From: Peptoniphilus sp. BV3C26
GTDB taxonomy: Bacteria; Bacillota; Clostridia; Tissierellales; Peptoniphilaceae
Reading direction: 5' to 3'
DNA length: 64,000 nucleotides
NCBI RefSeq assembly: GCF_000478985.1
Contig: NZ_AWXB01000015.1
Coordinates: 1-64,000 of the forward strand
The position numbers and the translations under genes are program-made. How positions within the stretch are numbered: the stretch's first letter is position 1; each line of letters begins with the position of its first letter. Shown here in pieces: positions 47,681 to 54,490 of the stretch. Under the pieces are notes generated by a model. It made no database searches and was not told the origin of the DNA. It was given only the letters and a program-made list of their open reading frames with translations.

Positions 47681-48504
47681 AAAAAATTATGCTTTTAATT
47701 TTGCTTATAACAAATTTAATATTATTCGCCTTGATTTTATACAGATATGAAAATTATAAAGACAAGACCTCAAGTGGTGAATTTATAAATAAAGTAAGTG
47801 AGCTTTTAAAAACAAAAGACATAAGCCTTGAAACAAAAATCCCAAAATATAAATTAAATATGAAAAGTTTAAACGTTGAATTTGAAACCTACGACTTAGA
47901 CAAAATGAATAGCCTGTTTTTTAATGATCTGGGAATTGTAAGCACAACAACAAGGGGTAATGGAAGAATAGACTTTAAAGACTCTTCCTTTATTTTAATA
48001 AATTCAAGAAGAATTTTGTACGAAAGACAAAAGGGTCAAGGCTATACAATTGAAAACTTAGAAGACGCAGTAAAGGCAAGCAAGGATTTTTTAGTAAAAC
48101 ACGGTTTAAGTAACACGGACATGATAATTACAAAAATGGAAAAAGAAGAAGATCAATTTATAGTAGAATACAGAAAACTCTATGACAACAAACTTCTTGA
48201 AACTTCCTATACAAACTTTCAAATGGACAAAAACGGAGTAAGGAAACTTGACAGACTCTGGCTCAACGTAATTGATGAAAGCGGAAGAAAAATATATATG
48301 GAATCCGCATCAAAAGCCCTTTTATCCATTTTGGAAAAAGACATATCGGACAAGAAAATAACAAAAATAGAAGCTTGTTATTACTTTGATCCAGAAGAAC
48401 AAGGTTATATAGACGACATAACAAAAGTACTTCAAGGACGTGCAATTCCATCTTGGAGAATAGAATTTGACGACGGAGAAGATTTAATAGTTGAAAATTA
48501 TTAA
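47661..48504 (+). CDS. walI: WalI (YycI)-like regulator with an N-terminal frame break
   Basis: The natural start is ATG 47661, giving MDWQRAKK, which matches the MDW(S)K start of YycI, but this frame then goes out of register at an eight-A tract (47679-47686). With one A fewer it continues as IMLLILLITNLILFALILYRYE, the expected membrane helix, into the 271-aa frame that ends at 48504. Without correction the long frame would begin at ATG 47689, inside the helix. So either the sequence has one extra A or expression needs slippage. The rest looks like an intact YycI beta-rich domain. It overlaps the end of walH by 20 bp. Confidence 0.8.
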
Positions 48505-48508
48505 AAAA

Positions 48509-48542
48509 TAAATCCATTGAAAAAATATCAATGGATTTTTTT
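48509..48542 (+). terminator. Terminator after walI
   Basis: AAATCCATTGA/TCAATGGATTT stem with T-tail, directly after the walI stop. It separates walRKHI from walJ and precedes the second repeat block. Confidence 0.85.
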
Positions 48543-48569
48543 AATGGAAAAAATATAAACCCAACGTAT

Positions 48570-48663
48570 GAGACCAATAAATTGGTCCGACGGCGAAGGC
48601 GAATTAAACAAAATAAAAAAATGTAAGTTGAAAATTAAAACAAAAATGCTCTACGTAGAGCAT
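48570..48663 (+). repeat. Fragment of the hairpin element plus one palindrome unit
   Basis: 48570-48606 is only the right end of the interspersed element (GACCAATAAATTGGTC and a CGGCGAAGGCG stem). After an AT-rich linker comes a perfect 18-bp palindrome, ATGCTCTACGTAGAGCAT (48646-48663), the same unit as in the array by parA. Confidence 0.75.
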
Positions 48664-48690
48664 AAAAAAATTTTTATAAAAAATGCAATG

Positions 48691-48983
48691 TTTTTTCTCC
48701 CACAAAAGACACGCGGACCGGTAAACCGGTCCCTACAGCCCACAAAATCCCACGCATAAATTTATTGTAATTTTATCCAAACATGGAATACACACGTGAA
48801 TGTGGGGTAAATTTGTGCGAAGAGATTTCATAAAATTAAACTCATGCAAGAGAATGTAGGGACCAATTTGAAGCCCTAACCCGATTTTCACAAAAATCGT
48901 GGTAGGTCTCATGCAACTATTTGCCCAAATCTTTGATTTGGCTGCAAATATCTGCAATTGGTCCGGCGGCGTAAGCCGAATTT
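48691..48983 (+). repeat. Interspersed hairpin-ended element, copy D (long form)
   Basis: About 290 bp, the most complete long copy in plus orientation: left palindrome GGACCGGTAAACCGGTCC, CAAACATGGAATACAC, GCGAAGAGATTTCATAA, GTAGGGACCAATTTG, the extra segment with stem CCCGATTTT/AAAATCGTGG and a CAAATCTTTGATTTG palindrome, then AATTGGTCC and GGCGGCGTAAGCCGAA. It closely matches copy E nearby. No ORF. Confidence 0.85.
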
Positions 48984-49054
48984 ATTAAAACAAAATAAGA
49001 AAATGAAAAAGAAAAAATGTAGAAAAAAGATTTATTGAAAAAATATAAAACAAA

Positions 49055-49072
49055 ATGCTCTATGTGAAGCAT
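49055..49072. repeat. Single palindrome unit between copies D and E
   Basis: ATGCTCTATGTGAAGCAT, an imperfect copy of the 18-bp unit, sits in the AT-rich linker that separates the two long elements. Confidence 0.7.
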
Positions 49073-49128
49073 AAAAAAATATTTATAAACAAATTTAAAA
49101 TAAATTTTAAATCAAATATTTATTTTGT

Positions 49129-49404
49129 TCTCTCACAAAAGACACGCGGACCGGTAAACCGGTCCCTACAGCCCACAAAATCCCACACAAATTTATTATA
49201 ATTTTGAATCCACACAGAAATGTGGGGTTAATTTATGCGAAGAGATTTCACAAAATTAAACCCATGCAAGAGAATGTAGGGACCAATTTGAAGCCCTAAC
49301 CCGATTTTTGAAAAAAATCGTGGTAGGTCTCATGCAACTATTTGCCCAAATCTTTGATTTGGCTGCAAATATCTACAATTGGTCCGGCGGCGAAGCTGAA
49401 TAAA
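49129..49404 (+). repeat. Interspersed hairpin-ended element, copy E (long form)
   Basis: About 275 bp. It has the same landmarks as copy D with a small deletion in the CAAACATGGAATCC part. The linker preceding it, with ATTTTAAATCAAATATTTA, is also found before the truncated left end near 9.75 kb, so element and linker spread as a composite. It ends 120 bp before walJ. Nothing coding is seen in 48505-49524. Confidence 0.85.
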
Positions 49405-49524
49405 ATAAAACAAAAAAATATAAGAACTTTTACAAATATGTTTTAAAATTTATATTTATAAAAGAGCTTTTTCCTCCTTTATTTTTTTATATAAAACTGT
49501 GTTATAATAGCTGCGGAGGTAGCT

Positions 49525-50340
49525 ATGAGATTTTGTTCACTATCCAGCGGTTCCGACGGAAACTGTCAATATATTGAACACAAGAACACAAAAATTTTAA
49601 TAGACGCAGGTCACAGCGGCAAGAGGATAAAAGAACTTTTAAGTTTAATAGATATAAATATTGAAGATATTGATGCAGTCTTTGTAACTCATGAACACAT
49701 GGACCATTGTAAGGGTGTAGGAGTAATTTCAAGAAGACACAACATAAAAGTTTTTGCCAATGAAAATACTTTTAAAGCCATGAGTCCTTTTGTGAAAAAA
49801 ATAAGTTTGGAAAATGCTTTTCAATTTAACAACGGTAAGGCTTTTCAATTTAAAGATTTATTTATTGAGCCTATGCCAATTTTTCACGACTGCCTGGGCG
49901 GAACAAGTTTTATAATTCACGGTGGTAAGGAAAAAATTTGTATAATTACCGATACAGGTTGGATTTCTGCAAGCATGATGGAAAAGGCTCAGGGAAGTGA
50001 TTTATTTTATCTTGAGGCAAATCACGATTTGGATATGCTTATAGGAGGAACTTATACCTGGGCTCAAAAGCAGAGGATAATGTCCAATGAGGGGCATCTT
50101 TCCAATGAAAATGCAGGGAAAGTTTTAAGTAAGCTTTTAAGGAGAAAAAAGGAAAAAATCCTTCTTGCTCATTTAAGTCTTGAAAATAATACGCCTGAAA
50201 GGGCAAAGAAAACAGTGAAAGATTTGTTGCTTGGAAAAAATTTACAAGAGGGAAGAGATTATTTCTTAGAGGCTGCACCCAGATACCTTCCTTCAAATGT
50301 TTACGAATGGAGAAAAGATGAGGATACTTTTAACAAATGA
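49525..50340 (+). CDS. walJ: WalJ (YycJ)-type metallo-beta-lactamase-fold exonuclease
   Basis: 271 aa. It has the MBL metal motif THEHMDH (H56, H58, D60, H61) and the N-terminal CSLSSGSDGNC start typical of YycJ. It acts as a DNA exonuclease in mismatch repair in Bacillus and is normally in the wal operon. Here it is separated from walI by a 1-kb repeat block and has its own TATAAT (49503-49508) and GCGGAGG site. It overlaps surE by 23 bp. Confidence 0.9.
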   Translation: MRFCSLSSGSDGNCQYIEHKNTKILIDAGHSGKRIKELLSLIDINIEDIDAVFVTHEHMDHCKGVGVISRRHNIKVFANENTFKAMSPFVKKISLENAFQFNNGKAFQFKDLFIEPMPIFHDCLGGTSFIIHGGKEKICIITDTGWISASMMEKAQGSDLFYLEANHDLDMLIGGTYTWAQKQRIMSNEGHLSNENAGKVLSKLLRRKKEKILLAHLSLENNTPERAKKTVKDLLLGKNLQEGRDYFLEAAPRYLPSNVYEWRKDEDTFNK

Positions 50341-51052
50341 TGATGGATATTTTGCACCGGGCATTCTTGCTTTTGCAAAAGAAACAAGAAAAAGAGGTCA
50401 TGAGGTGGTTATATTTGCACCGGATAAGGAAAATTCGGCAAAGAGCCATTCAATTACAATTTTGGAGCCTCTTTATGTAAAAAAAGTTGAAATTGAAGAT
50501 TTTGAAGCTTATTCAGTTTCAGGCACTCCTGCAGATTGTGTGAGAGCTGCCATAGAAGTTAAGGGCCACAATTTTGATTTTGTATTTAGCGGTTGCAACT
50601 TAGGTCTTAATTCTGGTATGGATATTTTATATTCAGGAACAGTTTCAGCTGCTGTTGAAGCAAACATATTGGGCATTCCTTCTTTGGCATTAAGTGCTCA
50701 ATATAAACACGGCAACTGTAATTTTCAAACGGCAGTTTACTACGGTCTTGAAGTTTTTGAAAAAATAAAAAATTTAAAGGAAGCAAAGCTTGTTAATGTA
50801 AATACACCCAAACTTGAAATTAATAAGGTAAAGGGAATAAAAGTTGCAAGTGTTGGAGGTTCCATTACAGATAAATTTAAAAAGACCGTAAAGGGAGATA
50901 CAATAAAAATTGAGGTAGTGGGAAGAGATGCGCAAAATGATATAGAAACTGACAGGACTTATCTTGAAGACGGCTATGTTACTGTAACGCCTCTTATTTA
51001 TGATTTTACAAATTTAAGAGAACTTAAGAATTTTAAGGAAATTTTCAGGTAG
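50318..51052 (+). CDS. surE: 5'/3'-nucleotidase SurE
   Basis: 244 aa from ATG 50318 (GGAGAAAAG upstream), beginning MRILLTNDDGYFAPG with metal-binding D8 and D9; the longer frame from 50297 lies inside walJ. The SGTPADCVR motif and FSGCNLGLNSG are diagnostic. It is a stationary-phase survival nucleotidase acting on nucleoside 5'- and 3'-monophosphates. Overlaps walJ and is followed 4 bp later by a hydrolase gene. Confidence 0.94.
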   Translation: MRILLTNDDGYFAPGILAFAKETRKRGHEVVIFAPDKENSAKSHSITILEPLYVKKVEIEDFEAYSVSGTPADCVRAAIEVKGHNFDFVFSGCNLGLNSGMDILYSGTVSAAVEANILGIPSLALSAQYKHGNCNFQTAVYYGLEVFEKIKNLKEAKLVNVNTPKLEINKVKGIKVASVGGSITDKFKKTVKGDTIKIEVVGRDAQNDIETDRTYLEDGYVTVTPLIYDFTNLRELKNFKEIFR

Positions 51053-51056
51053 AAAA

Positions 51057-51986
51057 ATGGAAGGTTATTTTAAATCAGCAAACGGAAAAAATAATATTCA
51101 CTATATTGTGTGGGAAGTTGAAAATCCTCTTGCTGTTGTTCAAATTGTTCACGGTATGAGTGAACACATTGCAAGATATGATGATTTTGCAAAATTCTTA
51201 AATAAAAAAGGCTATTTGGTCATAGGTCATGATCATTTGGGCCATGGTTTAAGTGTTGAATCAAAGGAAGATTTGGGATATTTTGGAGAAGGAGATACAG
51301 TTCAATATTTAATTCAAGATATTAAAAAAGTTAATGAGATGACACAAAATTATAAGGTGCCTCATTACATATTGGGTCATTCCATGGGTTCTTTTTTAGC
51401 GAGAATTTATATTCATAAATATAAAGTTGATAGGGCCATTATAATGGGAACAGGTCATTTTACAAAGTTTCAAGGTAAATCTCTTATACGTTTAGCAAAA
51501 TTAATTGCAAGATTTAAAGGCCAAAGATATAGGGCAAAAATTTTAGGCTATGTTACAACAGGAAGACTTGCAAAAAAAATTGTAGGCGGAAAATTTGATT
51601 GGATAAGTAAAAGTGCAAGAAATGTAAAAGACTTCATAGCAGACCCTCTAAGCGGTTTTGATTTTACAGCCAATGGATATATCACCTTAGGTGGAATTCT
51701 CTTTAAAATGGCCAGTCTAGAGTCTAAGAGAAGCAAATTTAAAGATACTCCCTGTCTTTTTATTTCCGGCGGAGATGATCCTTTAGGTTTAGGTGGATAT
51801 GGAGTTAAAAAAGTTTTGGAAGATTATAGGAAGAGGTCATGGAAAGATACGGATATGGTTCTTGTAAAAGATTTAAGGCATGAAGTTTTAAATGAAGACG
51901 ATAAAAGAAGTTATGATATATGCTATGAATTTTTTGAAAAAAAGCCCTACAAAATCTTGGAAGCCCAAGAAATTGAAGAGCCTTAG
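51057..51986 (+). CDS. Alpha/beta hydrolase, lysophospholipase-like
   Basis: 309 aa. The nucleophile is S109 in ILGHSMGSF; VHGMSEHIARY and GHDHLGHG are the oxyanion-side motifs of monoacylglycerol lipase/lysophospholipase L2-like enzymes. The acid is probably the Asp in FISGGDDPLG and the base the His in LRHEVLNE. No signal peptide, so cytosolic. Last gene of the walJ-surE unit; convergent with the DUF3783 gene one base away. Confidence 0.85.
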   Translation: MEGYFKSANGKNNIHYIVWEVENPLAVVQIVHGMSEHIARYDDFAKFLNKKGYLVIGHDHLGHGLSVESKEDLGYFGEGDTVQYLIQDIKKVNEMTQNYKVPHYILGHSMGSFLARIYIHKYKVDRAIIMGTGHFTKFQGKSLIRLAKLIARFKGQRYRAKILGYVTTGRLAKKIVGGKFDWISKSARNVKDFIADPLSGFDFTANGYITLGGILFKMASLESKRSKFKDTPCLFISGGDDPLGLGGYGVKKVLEDYRKRSWKDTDMVLVKDLRHEVLNEDDKRSYDICYEFFEKKPYKILEAQEIEEP

Positions 51987-51987
51987 T

Positions 51988-52512
51988 TTAAAATAATTTC
52001 ATAAATTTTTCCAGCATCTCATCTAATTTTTCTTCAGTAAGATTTTTATCAACACGAAGCTTTTCAGCTTCTTCAATATAAACATTAAGCTTGGGATTTT
52101 TAATTTCCTGAGCTTTTTTTATGCACTTACAAAGATTTTGATACTTCATAACAAGCCTGTGTTCTTCTTCAATGTGATTTATCATATAAAAAAGAGTCCA
52201 GCTCTTGTTGGTTTCTGTTAAAACAGCCTTGTGGGGAATATAAATGTCCTTTTCTTTTAAATCTCCTATAATTTCATAAAGTCTTTTTTCAGTGAAATCA
52301 CAAAACATCATAAAATTTGTCTTTGAATTAAATTCCTTTTCTTCCTCATTTTCATTTTTTTTAAAACCATCTAAACCCAAAATATATCCTATACTTTGGC
52401 AAAGTTCATCTTTTCCTGCTTCCACAAGATTAATGTTGTTTTCCTTTAAAATAGAATATAAGTCATCTTTTTTTTCGTAATTTTCAAAACCATAAAGTAA
52501 AATTTTTTCCAT
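51988..52512 (-). CDS. DUF3783 domain protein
   Basis: 174 aa, function unknown. The middle segment IYIPHKAVLTETNKSWTLFYMINHI carries the DUF3783 signature (KAVLT.TN..WT); the C-terminus is helical and charged. The N-terminus (LLYGFENYEKKDDLY) looks like a small alpha/beta start. No cofactor motif seen. Its stop lies one base from the convergent hydrolase gene. Confidence 0.75.
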   Translation of the reverse strand: MEKILLYGFENYEKKDDLYSILKENNINLVEAGKDELCQSIGYILGLDGFKKNENEEEKEFNSKTNFMMFCDFTEKRLYEIIGDLKEKDIYIPHKAVLTETNKSWTLFYMINHIEEEHRLVMKYQNLCKCIKKAQEIKNPKLNVYIEEAEKLRVDKNLTEEKLDEMLEKFMKLF

Positions 52513-52539
52513 AAAACCTCCTATAAAATATAATAAATT

Positions 52540-53262
52540 TTAGTAAATAGTCATTCCACCGTTAGGTGAAATAATTTGTCCTGTCATAAAAGAATTTTCA
52601 TCAGAAATTAAAAAAGCTGCAAGATTTGCAATTTCAGAGGGATCTGCAAAACGTCCAAAGGGAATTTCGTTTTTTACCTCCTCAAGGTCCTTTTGACTTA
52701 AAAGATTAACCATTTCAGTTTTAACAGGACCTGGTGCAAGGGCATTGACTTTTATATTTGAATAAGCAAGTTCCCAAGCAAGGCTTTTGGTAAAAGCATT
52801 TATAGCTCCCTTTGATGCTGAATAAAGAGATTCACAAGAAGCACCCACAATTCCCCAAACGGAAGAAATATTTAAAATGTTTCCCCCACCCTCATGAAGC
52901 ATCATGGGGACAATTTTTTTTGTAAGATAAATAGTTCCAAAGACATTAGTATCAAAAACTTTTCTATATTCTTCATAGGTAAGGTCTTGGACCATTTTAT
53001 AAGAGGGAATGGCAGCATTATTAATTAAAACATCAATTTTTTTATAATTTTTTTCTATAAAAGAAATCATTTTGTCTATTTCATCTTTATTTGAAATATC
53101 AGCCTTAAAAATTTCAACATTTCCCTTGAGATTTTTCTTTAAAAATTCAGCAGCTTCTTTGCTTTTATTGTAATTTATAATTAAATTGCAGTCCCCGGAA
53201 AGTTTTTCAGCTATAGCCCTGCCTATACCCTTAGCTCCTCCTGTAATAAGAACATTTTTCAT
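52540..53262 (-). CDS. SDR-family reductase, FabG/YmfI-like
   Basis: 240 aa. NAD(P)-binding TGGAKGIGRA at residues 7-16, NNAA, catalytic Ser in ISSVWGIVG, and YSASK (Tyr/Lys). The context SSVWGIVGASCESLYSASKG resembles YmfI, the elongation factor P 5-aminopentanone reductase, more than fatty-acid FabG, but the two are close and no fatty-acid or efp genes are nearby to help. AAGGAG before the ATG. Confidence 0.8.
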   Translation of the reverse strand: MKNVLITGGAKGIGRAIAEKLSGDCNLIINYNKSKEAAEFLKKNLKGNVEIFKADISNKDEIDKMISFIEKNYKKIDVLINNAAIPSYKMVQDLTYEEYRKVFDTNVFGTIYLTKKIVPMMLHEGGGNILNISSVWGIVGASCESLYSASKGAINAFTKSLAWELAYSNIKVNALAPGPVKTEMVNLLSQKDLEEVKNEIPFGRFADPSEIANLAAFLISDENSFMTGQIISPNGGMTIY

Positions 53263-53280
53263 AAAATACTCCTTAAAAAT

Positions 53281-53303
53281 AAAAAGCGATTTTACTCGCT
53301 TTT
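53281..53303 (-). terminator. Weak terminator after the lipoprotein gene
   Basis: AAAAAGCGA/TCGCTTTTA hairpin at the stop of the minus-strand lipoprotein gene, followed on that strand by a short T-run. Confidence 0.55.
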
Positions 53304-53730
53304 ATTTTTTAAAAATTTCCTTATCTCCCACATAAATTGAAATTAAATCAAGTTTATTGTCCTTATTTTCATAGACAACTTTTGTTACCTTTCCATCAAT
53401 ATCAGACTCACTTGTTATAATTCCATTGTCATTATTAATCTTCCAAGATTTAACACTTACAGGATCCACTATGTCCTCGTCGTGTTCAAGTAAAAAAGCA
53501 TTAACATTATTTGCCGCTTCAATACATTCTTCACGAGTCATATTTGAATCAAAATTTACATTTTCAAAGCCACCCTCTGAAGAAGATGTTTGAGTTTTTT
53601 TAGAGTTTTCAGTATTTGTAACCTGAGTTTTATTGTTCTCAGATCCCTTATTATTTTGATTTTCTTTTCCCTTACCGCAAGCACTTAAAATTAAGAGCAG
53701 GGATAAAAGTAGAACGGATAATTTTTTCAT
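53302..53730 (-). CDS. Small lipoprotein of unknown function
   Basis: 142 aa. A clean lipoprotein signal peptide: MKKLSVLLLSLLLILSAC with the lipidated Cys at 18. A low-complexity N/K/S/T linker covers about 19-52, then a folded C-terminal domain of some 85 residues (MTREECIEAANNVNAFLLEH, then two beta-rich segments). Not recognised. It is downstream of two small soluble proteins and the TRAP fusion. Confidence 0.8.
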   Translation of the reverse strand: MKKLSVLLLSLLLILSACGKGKENQNNKGSENNKTQVTNTENSKKTQTSSSEGGFENVNFDSNMTREECIEAANNVNAFLLEHDEDIVDPVSVKSWKINNDNGIITSESDIDGKVTKVVYENKDNKLDLISIYVGDKEIFKK

Positions 53731-53738
53731 ATTTCCTC

Positions 53739-54137
53739 CTAAAGTCTAAGTAATTTTTCAAAAACCTGACAAATTTCATCAGGAATTCTATAGTTAAAAT
53801 ATTTGCCGTCATTGTTTGTGTATATAAATATATACCCCTTATCAGTAAATTTTTTCAGGATTATATAAGTTTCATCTTTTGTGTAGTCAATTATGCCCCT
53901 ATAAATGTCATTAAAGGCCTTTATTAAATTTCCATCCAAACTTTTAAGATCTTTTTCAAAAGCTTGAGGTAAAAATTCACAAAGGTCATTTCTTTTCACA
54001 TCTTCATTAAGACCCTGGCTTTTTAAAATTATATTTAAATGATCCTCTGAAATTACATTTAAAGTGTCCCTTAAAGAATCTATCATCTGTCCTTCAAGGG
54101 TAACAGGTCTAAAAAATTCTCTTAAAAATCTGCTCAT
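53739..54137 (-). CDS. Hypothetical protein, 132 aa
   Basis: Not recognised. Soluble, mixed charge, mostly helical N-terminal two-thirds and a C-terminal strand-rich part (GYIFIYTNNDGKYFNYRI). No cysteines or known motif. ATGA overlap with the gene upstream and eight bases from the lipoprotein gene downstream, so it is part of one operon. Confidence 0.6.
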   Translation of the reverse strand: MSRFLREFFRPVTLEGQMIDSLRDTLNVISEDHLNIILKSQGLNEDVKRNDLCEFLPQAFEKDLKSLDGNLIKAFNDIYRGIIDYTKDETYIILKKFTDKGYIFIYTNNDGKYFNYRIPDEICQVFEKLLRL

Positions 54138-54490
54138 TTTTCACCTATAAAATTTATATTGTAGGCATCTAAAAGATCTTCGAGGCCGATTTTAATTTCT
54201 TTTCTTGAAAAATTATTTTCATGTAAAAATTTGTCGTCCAAATCATTTAAAGCCCTATAAAAACTTAAACCTATTTGAAGATATTCAGTATCATCAGGGT
54301 CAATGTTATCGTAATAAAAATTTTCTCCTTCATTAATCCTTCCGTCGGAGATTAAATTTTGAAGTTCTCTATAAATTTTATTATTTTTACTATTTTCATT
54401 GTCCTTATAAGTTTTTCCTGAGAAAAAAACGCCCAAACACATATTAATAAGGTCGTTTATCTCTTTAATAAAAGTATCGTTTTGTATCAT
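54134..54490 (-). CDS. Hypothetical protein, possibly DUF6483-like
   Basis: 118 aa, helical. The start IQNDTFIKEINDLINMCLGVFFSGK and the ISDGRINEGENFYYD segment resemble DUF6483, a family of unknown function in Clostridia with an N-terminal QIEDLTRFL-like helix. The match is by memory and modest. It overlaps the TRAP fusion gene by four bases. Confidence 0.5.
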   Translation of the reverse strand: MIQNDTFIKEINDLINMCLGVFFSGKTYKDNENSKNNKIYRELQNLISDGRINEGENFYYDNIDPDDTEYLQIGLSFYRALNDLDDKFLHENNFSRKEIKIGLEDLLDAYNINFIGEK

